DNA of 64,000 nt from Pantoea rwandensis (GCF_002095475.1 NZ_MLFR01000015.1:60684-124683); one strand, 5' to 3'; positions 19,538-29,830 are shown, counted from the stretch's first letter. The notes: generated by a model not told the origin, from the sequence alone. Translations and numbers: made by a program.

Positions 19538-20253
19538 TGTCGCGCACGCTGTTCATCGCAGATTTGCATCTGTGTACAGAAGAACCGGCAATTACTGCCG
19601 GTTTTCTGCATTTTTTGCAGGGTGAAGCGCAGCAGTGTGATGCGCTTTACATCCTCGGCGATCTGTTTGAAGCCTGGATTGGTGATGACGATCCTAATCC
19701 ATTGCATCAGCAAATCGCCGCCGCACTGAAAGCCCTACCGGTCCCTAAATTCTTCATTCACGGTAATCGTGACTTCCTGCTTGGCCAACGTTTTGCGCGT
19801 GAAAGCGGCATGACGCTGTTGCCGGAAGAGCAGGTATTGACGCTCTACGGGCAACGCGTGCTGATCATGCACGGCGATACCCTGTGTACCGACGATGAAG
19901 GCTATCAACGCTTCCGCGCTAAAGTGCATCAACGCTGGTTACAACGTCTGTTCCTCGCCCTGCCGCTGCGGATGCGGATACGTATTGCCGCGCGAATGCG
20001 AGCCGACAGCAAGAATGCCAATCAGCATAAGTCGCTCAGCATCATGGACGTTAATCCGCAAGCCGTGATCGATACGATGACGCGCCAACAGGTGCGTATT
20101 CTGATTCACGGGCATACCCATCGTCCGGCGGTACATCAGCTTTCCCTGCAAGGTGAAAGTGCCCAGCGTGTGGTGCTGGGTGCATGGCATGAACAGGGGT
20201 CGATGATTCAGGTCGATGCCGCAGGCGTGCAGCTGATCGAATTTCCGTTTTAA
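19537..20253 (+). CDS. lpxH: LpxH, UDP-2,3-diacylglucosamine diphosphatase
   Basis: A calcineurin-like phosphoesterase (238 residues) of lipid A synthesis that converts UDP-2,3-diacylglucosamine to lipid X at the inner face of the membrane. The metal-binding motifs are all present: [34 protein letters not shown] and [10 protein letters not shown]. It is coupled to ppiB by a one-base overlap, the arrangement found in E. coli. Confidence 0.97.
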
Positions 20254-20328
20254 TATCGGGCGCGCTTAGGCTCGCCTTTATCAGTTTGAATCTGCAAATC
20301 TTCGCGCAATAGTGGCTGTTTTCCTCCT

Positions 20329-20344
20329 ACGCAACCGTTTTCCT
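20329..20344 (+). promoter_or_regulatory. PurR operator upstream of purEK
   Basis: ACGCAACCGTTTTCCT, which by memory is the same 16-bp sequence as the E. coli purE operator, lies 85 bp upstream of the purE start. PurR with hypoxanthine or guanine would repress purEK here. Confidence 0.85.
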
Positions 20345-20429
20345 TGCTGCCATCTCATGCTATTCTCTGTGCCCTTCTTTACCTGCCCGCCCGGCCAGGT
20401 TCGTTCGACTATTCACAGGAGTTGACCAC

Positions 20430-20939
20430 ATGTCATCCAACGCCACCCCGGCTCGTATCGTCATCGTCATGGGTTCCAAAAGTGACTGGGCTACCATGCA
20501 GTTCGCCGAGGAAATTCTTAACAGCCTGGATGTTCCGTTCCACGTTGAAGTGGTCTCTGCTCACCGTACGCCAGACAAACTGTTCAGCTTTGCCGAAACC
20601 GCTGCGGACAACGGTTTCCATGTGATCATCGCCGGTGCGGGCGGTGCTGCGCATCTGCCGGGCATGATCGCGGCGAAAACTCTGGTGCCAGTGCTGGGCG
20701 TGCCGGTACAAAGCGCCGCGCTGAGCGGTGTGGATAGCCTTTACTCCATCGTGCAGATGCCGCGCGGTATTCCTGTTGGTACGCTGGCGATTGGTAAAGC
20801 TGGTGCGGCAAATGCTGCCCTGCTGGCCGCGCAGATTTTAGCGGTGCATGACAAAGAACTGGCGGCACGTCTTGCCACTTGGCGTCAAACTCAGACCGAC
20901 GAAGTGCTGAACAACCCAGATCCGCGGGGGGATGCATGA
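20430..20939 (+). CDS. purE: PurE, N5-carboxyaminoimidazole ribonucleotide mutase
   Basis: Catalyses N5-CAIR to CAIR in purine synthesis; 169 residues, the class I length. The nucleotide-binding N-terminus ([10 protein letters not shown]) and conserved SAHRTPD and [11 protein letters not shown] motifs are present. CAGGAG precedes the ATG. The stop overlaps the purK start (ATGA), giving translational coupling. A PurR box sits upstream. Confidence 0.98.
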   Translation: MSSNATPARIVIVMGSKSDWATMQFAEEILNSLDVPFHVEVVSAHRTPDKLFSFAETAADNGFHVIIAGAGGAAHLPGMIAAKTLVPVLGVPVQSAALSGVDSLYSIVQMPRGIPVGTLAIGKAGAANAALLAAQILAVHDKELAARLATWRQTQTDEVLNNPDPRGDA

Positions 20940-22000
20940 AACCGGTTTGCGTACTCGGGAACGGTCAGTTAGGCCGTATGCTGCGCCAGGCGGGTGAACC
21001 CCTGGGCATCGCCGTTCATCCCGTAGGCCTGGATGCAGAGCCTTCCGCCCTGCCTATCGCCGAAAGCGTGATCACCGCAGAAATTGAACGTTGGCCCGAA
21101 ACCGCGTTAACGCGCGAGCTGGCGCTGCATCCTGCGTTTGTGAACCGCGATATTTTCCCGCGGCTGGCCGATCGTCTGACGCAAAAACAGCTGCTCGATC
21201 AGCTGAATCTGGCGACTGCGCCATGGCAGCTGCTGGCGGATAAAGCCGAATGGCCGCAGGTGTTCAGCTCACTGGGTGAACTGGCGATTGTGAAACGTCG
21301 CACCGGCGGTTATGACGGTCGCGGTCAATGGCGTTTGCGCGCGAACGAAACTGATTCGTTGCCGGATGAGTGCTATGGCGAATGCATTGTAGAGCAGGGC
21401 ATCAACTTCAGCGGTGAAGTGTCGCTGGTGGGCGCGCGCGGTCACGATGGCACCACGGTGTTCTATCCCTTGACGCACAACCTGCATCAAGACGGCATTC
21501 TGCGCACCAGCGTGGCGTTCCCGCAGGCCGATGCCGCGCAACAGCAGCAAGCAGAAGCGATGCTCAGCGCCATCATGCATGAGCTGAAGTATGTCGGCGT
21601 GATGGCGATGGAGTGCTTTGTGACGCCTGAAGGCCTGCTGATCAATGAGCTGGCGCCGCGTGTACACAACAGCGGCCACTGGACGCAAAATGGCGCGTCG
21701 ATTAGCCAGTTTGAGCTGCATCTACGCGCAGTGCTGGGTTTGGCGCTGCCGAAACCGGTGGTGTTTGCGCCGTCGGTGATGGTGAACCTGATTGGTACTG
21801 ATGTGAATGCCGATTGGCTGCAACAGCCGCTGGTGCATCTGCACTGGTACGATAAAGAAGTGCGTCCGGGCCGTAAGGTTGGACACTTAAACCTGACCGA
21901 TAGCGATCAGGCACGCCTCGCGGCGGCGCTGAACGCCTTGGTTCCGCTGCTGCCAGAAGAGTACGCCAGCGGAATTGCCTGGGCGGTTGAGAAGCTGTAA
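20936..22000 (+). CDS. purK: PurK, N5-carboxyaminoimidazole ribonucleotide synthase
   Basis: An ATP-grasp enzyme converting AIR, bicarbonate and ATP to N5-CAIR, the PurE substrate. The product is 354 residues starting [15 protein letters not shown]. Signatures include [12 protein letters not shown] (ATP-binding loop) and [15 protein letters not shown] chose the ATG that overlaps the purE stop; an upstream in-frame start lies inside purE. A compact terminator follows directly. Confidence 0.98.
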   Translation: MKPVCVLGNGQLGRMLRQAGEPLGIAVHPVGLDAEPSALPIAESVITAEIERWPETALTRELALHPAFVNRDIFPRLADRLTQKQLLDQLNLATAPWQLLADKAEWPQVFSSLGELAIVKRRTGGYDGRGQWRLRANETDSLPDECYGECIVEQGINFSGEVSLVGARGHDGTTVFYPLTHNLHQDGILRTSVAFPQADAAQQQQAEAMLSAIMHELKYVGVMAMECFVTPEGLLINELAPRVHNSGHWTQNGASISQFELHLRAVLGLALPKPVVFAPSVMVNLIGTDVNADWLQQPLVHLHWYDKEVRPGRKVGHLNLTDSDQARLAAALNALVPLLPEEYASGIAWAVEKL

Positions 22001-22004
22001 TCGA

Positions 22005-22026
22005 AAAGGCCGCGAAAGCGGCCTTT
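22005..22026 (+). terminator. Terminator-like hairpin after purK
   Basis: Stem AAAGGCCGC/GCGGCCTTT with a GAAA tetraloop immediately after the purK stop. The T-tract is short, so it is a modest intrinsic terminator. Confidence 0.75.
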
Positions 22027-22048
22027 GATTTATGTGCATACTGTATCG

Positions 22049-22205
22049 GTGCGCATAAATGCGCCCCCTACGGATGAATGCCTGAGGGTCCGGTTCGCAT
22101 AAATGTACACCCTACGAATTGATGCCTGTTGGCCTGATGCGCATGAATGTGCACCCTACGAATGAATGCTCGTTGCCTGATGCGCATGAATGTGCACCCT
22201 GCAGT
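22049..22205. repeat. Four tandem ~44-bp units built on a REP-like core
   Basis: Cores beginning GCGCAT(A/G)AATG, or the variant TCGCATAAATGT, start at 22051, 22095, 22139 and 22182, giving a spacing of 43-44 bp. Each core is followed by CCCTAC or a close variant and a semi-conserved tail (ATGCCTG...). The first unit is closest to the palindromic form and later units are more degenerate. This looks like local amplification of one REP-like element between convergent purK and ybbP. Confidence 0.75.
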
Positions 22206-22216
22206 GGCATAAAACT

Positions 22217-22240
22217 GTAGGGGCGGCATTTATGCCGCCC
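22217..22240. repeat. REP-like palindrome with GTAG head
   Basis: GTAG followed by the perfect palindrome GGGCGGCATTTATGCCGCCC, just before the ybbP stop. The arms differ from other copies but still pair, and the CATTTATG centre is kept. It may help end ybbP transcription. Confidence 0.8.
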
Positions 22241-22247
22241 ATTGCCC

Positions 22248-24665
22248 TCACGCCGCTTCAAACCGTTTAAACAGCGCCTTCCCTTTCAGCAACCGAATGC
22301 CCAGCCAACTACCGCACAGTGACAGCAGCAGCGCGCCGCTGATCGGCAATGCGATCCATAGCGTCCAGTCGGGTTCCCACGGAAAATCGAAGATCTTGCG
22401 CTGTAATCCCCATAACGCCGCTTCTGCGCCTAACGCTGCTGCAATCCCCGACACCACACCCAGCAACGCAAATTCACACCACAACGTGCCGCGCAGCAGG
22501 CGTTTGCTGGCACCCAGCGTGCGGTACACCACCAACTCCTGTCGGCGCTGTCGCATGCCGACCTGAATCTGTGCCAGCAACAGCAGCACGCCGCAAACGG
22601 TGACCAACACCACCATGATCTCCAGCGCCTGGCTAACTTGAGCCAGCACCTGACCTATCTGCTTCAGCATGCTGCCGATATCCAATAAACTCAGCGTCGG
22701 GAAGGCGCGATTTAACTGCGCCAGCAGCGCGGGGTTGTTGTCCATACGGAAGCTCGTCAGCCAGGTCTGTGGCTGCTGATCCAGCGCGCCCGGCGGGAAG
22801 ATAAAGAAGAAGTTCGGCCGCAGGCTCTCCCAATCCACTTTACGTAGGCTGGTGATTTTCGCACTGAACTGCTGCGTATCGCCGCTGAAGGTCAGGCTAT
22901 CCCCCAACTTCAGTCCGAGCCGATCCGCTAACTCCATTTCCATCGACACTTCACCGACTTTCGGCGGCCAGCTTCCCGCCATCAACGGGTTGTGATCGGG
23001 ACGTTCCGCCTGCCAGGTCAGATTGAGTTCACGATTTAGCGCGTTATCCATTTTAGGATTGGCTTCTTTGCCGTTTAGCTCTGTCAGACGCGCACGCACA
23101 ATCGGGTAGAAGCTCTCTGCTTTCACCTGATGCTGACTGAGGAAATCGCGCACCTGCGGCACCTGCTCCTGCGTCATATTAAGCAGGAAATAGTTAGGTG
23201 CATCCGCTGGCAACTGCTGTTGCCAGCGATCCAGCAGATCGCCACGCATCACCAGCAGCAATGCCAGCAGCATAAAGGAGAGTGAAAACGCGGCTAACTG
23301 GCTCAGCGTCATCACCGGCTGTCGCAATAGGCGATTGATCGCCAGCCGCATCGCCAGATTACGCACCACCAACTTACGCAGCAGCAACAGCGTGCCCCAG
23401 CCAAGCAGGGCCAGCAGCAGCGCTAGCATCACCACGCCCGCTAGCAGCGCCCACAGCATTTTACTGCCGCCCATCAATAACGCCAGCAGGCCAACCACCA
23501 CCAGCGCCATCACCGGCAGATAAATGCGCAGCGGCCAGATATTGGCGACCGCATCACGCCGCAGTACGCGTAACGGCTGGGTCGCCATCAACAGACGATA
23601 CGGGCGCAGTCCCACCAACAGCGAAATCACAAACATGGTGCCGATGGCCCATAACCACGGCCAGAAGCTGGCGGCCGGAAGCGCAGCGGGCAGCACGGGT
23701 TTGAGCATCACTAATAAAATGATCTCAATCCCCTGCCCTAGCGCGCTGCCTGCGATGGCGGCCAGCAACAGCACCGCCAGCCACTGGCCGACAATCAACC
23801 GCTGTAAGGCTTTACGCGTGGCTCCGAGAGTTTTCAGTACCGCCACCAGATCGTAGCGGCTACGGCAGTAGTGGCTCATCGCCACCGCAACAGCGGCAAT
23901 CGCCAGCATCAGGGTTAGCAGCGCTGAAAGCAGTAAGAATTGTTGGGAACGCTGCATCGAACGTCCCAATGCATCCTCTGAATTCTCGACGCTGATCCAG
24001 CGCTCTCCCGCTTTCAACTGCGGTTGAATCCAGCGGTCATAGCGACCAAGTGGCGCGGGATCGCCTGAGAACTTGTAGCGCCAGCTCAAGCGACTGCCAG
24101 GCTGGATCGCGCCGGTTTTATCGACATCCGCGAGGTTCATCAGCAGACGCGGTGCGGTCTGGAACGGATTGAAGCCGCCATCCGGTTCCTGAATTACTTC
24201 GCCAGCGATACGCAGCGTGGTGTCACCGACATCAACGTTATCGCCGACTTTCAGATTAAGCAACGCCAGCAGTCGCGGCGCGGCCAGCACCGTGCCCGCT
24301 TGCGGTTTTAACCCCGGCGGATCGGTCTGTAAGGTGCCAAACATCGGATAGGCATCATCCACTGCTTTAACGTCTGCCAGCTGTGGTGTTTGATCGGCAA
24401 ACGTCATGGTCATAAAGCTGAGCTGGCGACTAACGGAGAGCCCTTCATCGCGCGCTTTATTCAACCAGGCTTCGGGCGCGGGCGCACTGCTGCGCAAGGT
24501 ACGGTCCCCCGCCATAAAATCACGGCTCTGCTGGCTGAGCCCTTTCTCCATGCGATCGCTAATAGAGCCGAGCGCCAGGACACAGGCCACCGCCAGCGTT
24601 AACGCCAGCCAGACAATCAGCAGCGAAGGCGATCGCCATTCACGCCAGAACCAGCGCCAAATCAT
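22248..24665 (-). CDS. ybbP: YbbP, FtsX-family ABC transporter permease
   Basis: A large inner-membrane protein (about 805 residues) with an N-terminal membrane anchor, a periplasmic domain, and two FtsX-like blocks of membrane segments (around residues 250-460 and 690-795). It pairs with YbbA as an ABC system of the LolCDE/MacB-like class; substrate unknown. I chose the ATG at 24665, which overlaps the ybbA stop (ATGA) and gives the MIWRWFWREWRSPS N-terminus seen in E. coli YbbP. Confidence 0.93.
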   Translation of the reverse strand: MIWRWFWREWRSPSLLIVWLALTLAVACVLALGSISDRMEKGLSQQSRDFMAGDRTLRSSAPAPEAWLNKARDEGLSVSRQLSFMTMTFADQTPQLADVKAVDDAYPMFGTLQTDPPGLKPQAGTVLAAPRLLALLNLKVGDNVDVGDTTLRIAGEVIQEPDGGFNPFQTAPRLLMNLADVDKTGAIQPGSRLSWRYKFSGDPAPLGRYDRWIQPQLKAGERWISVENSEDALGRSMQRSQQFLLLSALLTLMLAIAAVAVAMSHYCRSRYDLVAVLKTLGATRKALQRLIVGQWLAVLLLAAIAGSALGQGIEIILLVMLKPVLPAALPAASFWPWLWAIGTMFVISLLVGLRPYRLLMATQPLRVLRRDAVANIWPLRIYLPVMALVVVGLLALLMGGSKMLWALLAGVVMLALLLALLGWGTLLLLRKLVVRNLAMRLAINRLLRQPVMTLSQLAAFSLSFMLLALLLVMRGDLLDRWQQQLPADAPNYFLLNMTQEQVPQVRDFLSQHQVKAESFYPIVRARLTELNGKEANPKMDNALNRELNLTWQAERPDHNPLMAGSWPPKVGEVSMEMELADRLGLKLGDSLTFSGDTQQFSAKITSLRKVDWESLRPNFFFIFPPGALDQQPQTWLTSFRMDNNPALLAQLNRAFPTLSLLDIGSMLKQIGQVLAQVSQALEIMVVLVTVCGVLLLLAQIQVGMRQRRQELVVYRTLGASKRLLRGTLWCEFALLGVVSGIAAALGAEAALWGLQRKIFDFPWEPDWTLWIALPISGALLLSLCGSWLGIRLLKGKALFKRFEAA

Positions 24666-25348
24666 GACTCCTCCCACAGCTTGCCGTCGCGTAGCCGCAG
24701 CCGTCGATCGCAACGTGCCGCCAGTTGCTCGTCGTGCGTTACCAGAATCAATGTGGTGGCGAAATCACGGTTAAGGGAGAAGAGTAAATCGGCGATGCGA
24801 TCGCCGGTTTTGCGATCCAGATTGCCGGTAGGTTCATCGGCAAACAGCAGGCCAGGACGTCCGCTAAAGGCGCGGGCCAGCGCCACACGTTGCTGTTCTC
24901 CTCCAGAAAGCTGGGCAGGCAGATGCTGCAAACGATCTTTCAAGCCAAGCTGCGTCAGTAGATCCACCGCCTGTGCGCGGCTGTCACGATCGCTGTCCCC
25001 GCGCAACAGGGCTGGCAACTGGACGTTTTCCAGCGCATTCAGCGTGGGCACCAGCATAAAAGATTGAAACACAAAGCCAACTTCGCGCGCGCGCAACGCG
25101 GCTCGCTGCTCTTCGTCCATGCTGTGCAGCGGCTGGCCGAGCAGGTGCACTTCGCCGCTGCTGCCATCATCCAGCCCAGCCAGGATACCCAGCAATGTTG
25201 ATTTACCGGAGCCGGACTCGCCAATTAGCGCGATGGTCTCGGCTGGTTTGACAACCAGCTCAACTCCGGTGAGGATGGTCAGCTGATGCTCTCCCTGACC
25301 GACGGACTTAGTAAGATGATGAACTGCAACAATGTTTTCCGCTGGCAT
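24662..25348 (-). CDS. ybbA: YbbA, ABC transporter ATP-binding protein
   Basis: An ABC ATPase of 228 residues with Walker A GESGSGKST, signature LSGGEQQRVALARA and Walker B LLFADEPTGNLD, typical of the LolD/MacB subfamily. It is the first gene of the ybbAP operon. The gene starts head to head with tesA, and the two coding starts overlap by about 30 bp, so the promoters lie inside each other's coding regions, as in E. coli. Confidence 0.95.
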   Translation of the reverse strand: MPAENIVAVHHLTKSVGQGEHQLTILTGVELVVKPAETIALIGESGSGKSTLLGILAGLDDGSSGEVHLLGQPLHSMDEEQRAALRAREVGFVFQSFMLVPTLNALENVQLPALLRGDSDRDSRAQAVDLLTQLGLKDRLQHLPAQLSGGEQQRVALARAFSGRPGLLFADEPTGNLDRKTGDRIADLLFSLNRDFATTLILVTHDEQLAARCDRRLRLRDGKLWEES

Positions 25349-25942
25349 TATCCCTTCCTGTTGTTATTGCTTCTGCTGGTGTCCCGCATCGCTGCCGCCG
25401 ATACCTTGCTGGTATTGGGTGACAGCCTGAGCGCCGGGTATCGCATGTCCGCCACCGCGGCATGGCCCAGCCTGCTCGATAAAACCTGGCATCAGCAGCC
25501 CCAGATTATTAACGCCAGCATCAGCGGAGATACCGCTGGACAAGGGCTGACGCGTTTGCCGGGCCTATTAAAACAGCATCAACCCCGTTGGGTGTTAATC
25601 GAATTGGGCGGTAACGACGGCTTGCGCGGTTTCCCGCCACAGAACATCGCCCAGGATCTGAGCAAAGTGATCGACGAGGTCAAAGCCGCCAACGCGCAGC
25701 CGTTGCTGATGCAAATTCGTCTGCCTGCTAATTATGGACGTCGTTATACGGAGGCGTTTAGCGCGATCTATCCGCAGCTGGCACAGCAGTACAACATTCC
25801 TCTGGTGCCATTCTTTATGGAGCAAGTTTATCTGAAGCCGGAATGGATGCAGCAGGACGGTATTCACCCCAATCCGGATGCGCAGCCGTTTATTGCTAAC
25901 CTGATGGCAAACGAACTGGCTCCGCTAGTAAAGCAGAATTAA
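25316..25942 (+). CDS. tesA: TesA, periplasmic acyl-CoA thioesterase I / lysophospholipase L1
   Basis: An SGNH hydrolase of about 208 residues. A signal peptide with hydrophobic core FLLLLLLLVSRIAAA ends before ADTLLVLGDSLSAGY, which carries the nucleophile Ser. Gly and Asn appear in ELGGNDGLRG and the Asp/His pair in DGIHPNPDAQP. The start is one of two adjacent ATGs (25316 or 25319). Transcribed divergently from ybbA. Confidence 0.96.
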   Translation: MMNCNNVFRWHYPFLLLLLLLVSRIAAADTLLVLGDSLSAGYRMSATAAWPSLLDKTWHQQPQIINASISGDTAGQGLTRLPGLLKQHQPRWVLIELGGNDGLRGFPPQNIAQDLSKVIDEVKAANAQPLLMQIRLPANYGRRYTEAFSAIYPQLAQQYNIPLVPFFMEQVYLKPEWMQQDGIHPNPDAQPFIANLMANELAPLVKQN

Positions 25943-25973
25943 TGCAGGCGTGTGATTTATAACAGGTAAAGAA

Positions 25974-26747
25974 ATGCAAAAAACGATCTTAATCACCGGT
26001 TGTTCCAGTGGCATCGGTTTAGTGGCTGCCAACGATCTGCTGTTACGCGGCTATCGGGTGATTGCCGCCTGCCGCCGCCCAAACGATGTGGCGCACATGG
26101 AGGCGCTCGGCTTTATCGGCGTCCAGCTTGATCTTGACGATCCTGCCAGCGTGGATGCGGCGGCGGATCGCGTGATGGCGCTCTGCGATCATCGCTTGCA
26201 CGGCCTGTTTAACAACGGCGGCTTCGGTCAATATGGACCGCTGACCAGCGTGTCGCGCCAGCAACTGGAAAAACAGTTCTCCACCAATGTCTTTGGTACC
26301 CATCAGCTCACCATGCGCTTGCTGCCTGCGTTGCAAGCCAGCGGTGACGGACGCATCATCAATACCAGTTCGGTGCTGGGACTGATCTCTACGCCAGGCC
26401 GCGGGGCTTATGCCGCCAGCAAATGGGCTTTAGAAGCCTGGAGCGATGCGCTGCGTATGGAAGTACGCGCATCGGGCGTGCGTGTGAGCTTGATCGAACC
26501 CGGTCCGATCGCCACCCGATTCACCGACAATGTGCATCAGGGTGAACAAGACAAACCGGTGCGTAACCCAGGGATTGCGGCGCGCTTCACCCTGCCGCCG
26601 GAGGCCATTTTGCCAAAGCTGCGCCACGCGCTGGAGAGTAAACATCCGCGTTTGCGCTATCCGGTGACGCTGGTCGCATGGATAATGAGCCTGCTGAAAC
26701 GCCTGCTTCCCGGATGGTTGCTGGATCGCATTTTGCGCAGCAACTAA
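25974..26747 (+). CDS. ybbO: YbbO, short-chain dehydrogenase/reductase
   Basis: A classical SDR of 257 residues: cofactor-binding GCSSGIG near the N-terminus, NNGGFG, the catalytic Ser in INTSSVLG and YAASKWALE supplying Tyr and Lys. E. coli YbbO in the same place is an NADP-dependent aldehyde reductase. The start follows GGTAAAG. The C-terminus is hydrophobic ([17 protein letters not shown]), suggesting membrane association. It lies between tesA and cnoX. Confidence 0.9.
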   Translation: MQKTILITGCSSGIGLVAANDLLLRGYRVIAACRRPNDVAHMEALGFIGVQLDLDDPASVDAAADRVMALCDHRLHGLFNNGGFGQYGPLTSVSRQQLEKQFSTNVFGTHQLTMRLLPALQASGDGRIINTSSVLGLISTPGRGAYAASKWALEAWSDALRMEVRASGVRVSLIEPGPIATRFTDNVHQGEQDKPVRNPGIAARFTLPPEAILPKLRHALESKHPRLRYPVTLVAWIMSLLKRLLPGWLLDRILRSN

Positions 26748-26826
26748 GCAGCAAGCCAGATTTGAACTTGAAGCGGGGCAGCTTGCCCCCATATCCTCAA
26801 CACACTTTCTGCAAAGAGACGTATTC

Positions 26827-27681
26827 ATGTCACACGCTTTGATTATCGACATCAACGAATCCAACCTGCAACAGACGCTGGAGCAATCCATGCAGCTGCC
26901 GGTGCTGTTTTATTTCTGGTCTGAACGCAGCCAACACTGCCAGGAGCTGACGCCCGTTCTTGAGCGTCTGGCACAGGAATATGCCGGTCAGTTCATTCTG
27001 GCCACGCTGGATTGCGATAAACAGCAAGCCGTGGCATCGCAGTTTGGTCTGCGTTCCATTCCTACCGTCTATCTGTTCCAAAATGGTCAGCCGGTTGATG
27101 GTTTCCAGGGACCGCAGCCGGAAGAAGCCATTCGCGCGCTGCTGCAAAAAGTACTGCCACGTGAGGAAGAGCTGAAAACCCACCAGGCGATGCAATTGAT
27201 GGAAGAAGGCAAACCGCTTGATGCGCTGCCGTTGCTGAAAGATGCCTGGCAATTAAGCAATCAGAACAGTGAAATCGGTTTCCTGCTGGCAGAAGTGCTG
27301 ATTACCCTTAACCGCAGCGACGAAGCGGAAGCCGTGCTGGCGGTGGTGCCATTACAGGATCAGGATACGCGCTACCAGAGCCTGGTGTCACAGATCGATC
27401 TGCTGAAACAAGCGGCGGATACGCCGGAGATCCAACAACTGCAGGATCAACTCGCTGGCGATCCCGCGAATGCTGAGCTGGCTGCTAAACTTGCCTTACA
27501 GCTGCATCAGGTGGGTCGCAATGAGGAAGCACTGGATCTGCTGTTCAGTTTCCTGAAAAGTGATTTGAGTGCGGGTGAAGGCCAGGTGCGTAAGATGTTC
27601 CAGGAAATTTTGGCCGCGCTCGGCACGGGCGATGCTCTCGCCACCCGCTATCGCCGCCAGCTTTACTCGCTGCTCTACTGA
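26827..27681 (+). CDS. cnoX: CnoX (YbbN), chaperedoxin with thioredoxin and TPR domains
   Basis: A protein of 284 residues: N-terminal thioredoxin fold (about 1-110) in which the CxxC is replaced by SQHC ([11 protein letters not shown]), so it lacks oxidoreductase chemistry, followed by TPR-like helical repeats. E. coli CnoX binds GroEL and protects clients from hypochlorite. A short hairpin (GGGGCAGCTTGCCCC) lies in the 79-bp gap after ybbO. Confidence 0.95.
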   Translation: MSHALIIDINESNLQQTLEQSMQLPVLFYFWSERSQHCQELTPVLERLAQEYAGQFILATLDCDKQQAVASQFGLRSIPTVYLFQNGQPVDGFQGPQPEEAIRALLQKVLPREEELKTHQAMQLMEEGKPLDALPLLKDAWQLSNQNSEIGFLLAEVLITLNRSDEAEAVLAVVPLQDQDTRYQSLVSQIDLLKQAADTPEIQQLQDQLAGDPANAELAAKLALQLHQVGRNEEALDLLFSFLKSDLSAGEGQVRKMFQEILAALGTGDALATRYRRQLYSLLY

Positions 27682-27745
27682 CAGGTAGCGCGCGTTAAAC
27701 GGGCCGAAGCGACTCGGCCCGACAATCTGACAACCAGGAGGTTAT

Positions 27746-28660
27746 ATGTTGACTGTGATTCCCGTGATCATCGTACTCGCTTTAGTCACTGTCTGGGCGA
27801 GTGTAAAAATTGTGCCACAGGGCTATCAATGGACGGTAGAACGCTTTGGCCGTTATACCAAAACGTTGTCGCCAGGCCTGAGTTTACTTGTCCCGTTTAT
27901 GGATCGTATTGGTCGTAAGATCAACATGATGGAACAAGTGCTCGACATCCCCTCTCAAGAAATCATCTCCAAAGACAACGCTAACGTCACTATTGATGCC
28001 GTCTGTTTTATCCAGGTGGTTGACCCTGCGCGCGCCGCCTATGAAGTCAGCAATCTTGAGCTTTCCATCCTCAATTTAACCATGACCAATATCCGCACCG
28101 TGCTCGGCAGCATGGAGCTGGATGAGATGCTGTCGCAGCGCGATAACATCAACACGCGATTGCTGCACATTGTTGATGAGGCCACCAACCCGTGGGGCGT
28201 CAAAATCACCCGTATTGAAATTCGCGATGTGCGCCCGCCGCAAGAGTTGATTGCCGCGATGAACGCGCAGATGAAAGCAGAGCGAACCAAACGTGCCGAT
28301 ATTCTTACTGCGGAAGGCGTGCGTCAGGCGGCAATTTTGCGCGCTGAGGGCGATAAGCAATCGCAAATTCTTAAAGCTGAAGGTGAACGAACCTCTGCCT
28401 TCCTGCAGGCCGAAGCGCGTGAACGTTCGGCGCAGGCGGAAGCGAATGCGACACGTGTGGTATCTGAAGCCATTGCCGCTGGGGATATTCAGGCTGTTAA
28501 TTACTTCGTGGCGCAGAAATACACCGATGCGCTGCAGAAAATTGGCGAGTCGCATAACAGCAAAGTGGTGATGATGCCACTGGATGCCAGCAGCTTGCTG
28601 GGGTCGATTGGCGGCATCAGTGAACTGCTGAAGGAGAGCCGTCAGGAGCGTAAACCGTGA
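27746..28660 (+). CDS. qmcA: QmcA, SPFH/band-7 membrane protein
   Basis: A protein of 304 residues with an N-terminal membrane helix, then the stomatin-like SPFH domain ([19 protein letters not shown]...) and a long alanine/glutamate-rich coiled region. E. coli QmcA is a membrane quality-control protein. AGGAGG lies close upstream of the ATG. The stop overlaps the ybbJ start, so the two form an SPFH-NfeD pair as in many bacteria. Confidence 0.95.
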   Translation: MLTVIPVIIVLALVTVWASVKIVPQGYQWTVERFGRYTKTLSPGLSLLVPFMDRIGRKINMMEQVLDIPSQEIISKDNANVTIDAVCFIQVVDPARAAYEVSNLELSILNLTMTNIRTVLGSMELDEMLSQRDNINTRLLHIVDEATNPWGVKITRIEIRDVRPPQELIAAMNAQMKAERTKRADILTAEGVRQAAILRAEGDKQSQILKAEGERTSAFLQAEARERSAQAEANATRVVSEAIAAGDIQAVNYFVAQKYTDALQKIGESHNSKVVMMPLDASSLLGSIGGISELLKESRQERKP

Positions 28661-29118
28661 TCCTAATGGAACTGATTGCCCATCCTCACTGGTTCTGGTT
28701 AACGCTGGGTGGCCTGCTGTTAGCCGCTGAAATGCTCGGCACCAGCGGCTATCTGCTGTGGAGCGGACTGGCGGCAGTGCTGGTTGGACTCATCGAGTGG
28801 ATGTTTCCCTTCTCTTGGACCAGCCAGGGCGCACTGTTTGCGGTGCTCACACTCTTGTGCGTGTTTTTCTGGTATCGCTGGATGCGCTATCGCGAGACGA
28901 CCCAGCAGCCGAACACCCTCAATCAACGGGGTTCACAGTTGATCGGCATGCATCTGACCTTGGATAGCGCCCTAAAAGATGGCTTCGGCCACGTACGTAT
29001 TGGCGACAGCAGCTGGCGCGTGCAAGCCAAAGAGGATTTGCCCGCCGGTACACCGGTCATCGTTACCGGTGTCGTTGGCATTACCCTGCTGGTTCAACCG
29101 CGTTTTCCTTCGGCTTGA
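28657..29118 (+). CDS. ybbJ: YbbJ, NfeD-like membrane protein partner of QmcA
   Basis: A protein of 153 residues: three hydrophobic segments in the first half and a C-terminal OB-fold of the NfeD type ([16 protein letters not shown], ending [10 protein letters not shown]). NfeD proteins act with SPFH partners such as QmcA. It begins 4 bp inside the qmcA end. Its 3' end overlaps the convergent cueR gene by 25 bp. Confidence 0.93.
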   Translation: MILMELIAHPHWFWLTLGGLLLAAEMLGTSGYLLWSGLAAVLVGLIEWMFPFSWTSQGALFAVLTLLCVFFWYRWMRYRETTQQPNTLNQRGSQLIGMHLTLDSALKDGFGHVRIGDSSWRVQAKEDLPAGTPVIVTGVVGITLLVQPRFPSA

Positions 29119-29510
29119 TGGCAACAGCCCGCGAGGTGATTAATGATGGGGCATTCCGCACTGTCATCGCCTGGGCAGGCTTCCGCCAACTCCAGCAGTC
29201 GCGCGCGCATCGCATGCAGTTCTTCGATGTGCGCGGCGATTTCATCCGCTTTTTGCAGCGTCCGCGCCTTTACATCGGCGCTGTGACGCGCAGGATTGTT
29301 AAACAGCGTGACCAGCTCGCGACACTCTTCCAGCGTAAAGCCCACCTGGCGCGCCTGGCGCAGCAGATTGAGTTCATCGATATGATGTGCGGCATAGCTG
29401 CGATAGCCATTGTCGCTGCGTAACGGCGGCGTCACCACGCCCTTCTCTTCATAGAAGCGAATCGCTTTACTGGTGAGACCGGTCTTTTTTGCCACATCGC
29501 TAATGTTCAT
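29094..29510 (-). CDS. cueR: CueR, copper-responsive MerR-family activator
   Basis: A MerR-type regulator of 138 residues. The HTH and wing occupy the N-terminus ([25 protein letters not shown]). The C-terminal metal loop has the two Cu(I) ligand cysteines eight apart ([11 protein letters not shown]). It activates the divergent copA through the operator at 29529-29559. The tail is Cys/His-rich (HLAGCCHQ). Confidence 0.96.
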   Translation of the reverse strand: MNISDVAKKTGLTSKAIRFYEEKGVVTPPLRSDNGYRSYAAHHIDELNLLRQARQVGFTLEECRELVTLFNNPARHSADVKARTLQKADEIAAHIEELHAMRARLLELAEACPGDDSAECPIINHLAGCCHQAEGKRG

Positions 29511-29528
29511 CTTTTACCTCTTCACCGC

Positions 29529-29559
29529 TTGACCTTCCCCTGAATGGAAGGTTTAGGCT
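29529..29559 (+). promoter_or_regulatory. CueR-dependent copA promoter
   Basis: TTGACC (-35) and TAGGCT (-10) are separated by 19 bp, the overlong spacer typical of MerR-type promoters. The spacer carries an interrupted dyad, ACCTTCC ... GGAAGGT (29532-29552), as in E. coli copA. Copper-bound CueR would untwist it to activate copA. The transcript then has a ~260-nt leader. Confidence 0.88.
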
Positions 29560-29597
29560 CTATAACTAATGCAAAGTTTGCAGGCAGTCAAAAATAA

Positions 29598-29818
29598 ACC
29601 CTAAATAATTCGAATGGCAGGAAGGCGGCAACCGAGAGACAAATCGACTTGTCGATTTGAACAGCGCTCGCGCTGGCCCGCATTATGAGCCTCCTTGAGG
29701 AGGTTCATAATGCCGAAGCACTTGCTCAGATAAGTGATTCGGGACAGCGAAAGCAGCCTCTCACCTGCACCAACAGTAGGCCCCATGGGGGGATTTGAAG
29801 TATGACGGGAAAACGCAC
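29598..29818. repeat. ERIC-like element with hairpin-rich insert, in the copA leader
   Basis: The left part (CCCTAAATAATTCGAATGGCA then GGAAGGCGGCAA) and the right part (CAGATAAGTGATTCGGGACAGCG, ending TTTGAAGTATGACGGG) match the ends of an ERIC element. Between them lies about 85 bp with three consecutive hairpins: CAAATCGAC/GTCGATTTG (29640-29659), CAGCGC/GCGCTG (29662-29675) and a 14-bp stem with TTGA loop (29681-29712). It sits between the copA promoter and start codon, so it is transcribed. Confidence 0.75.
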
Positions 29819-29830
29819 GAGGAGTTAACG

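Noticed and set aside
22049..22205. Possible CRISPR array between purK and ybbP
   Set aside because: Units are degenerate, spacing is constant, and the sequence between cores is itself repeated, so there are no unique spacers; no cas genes nearby.
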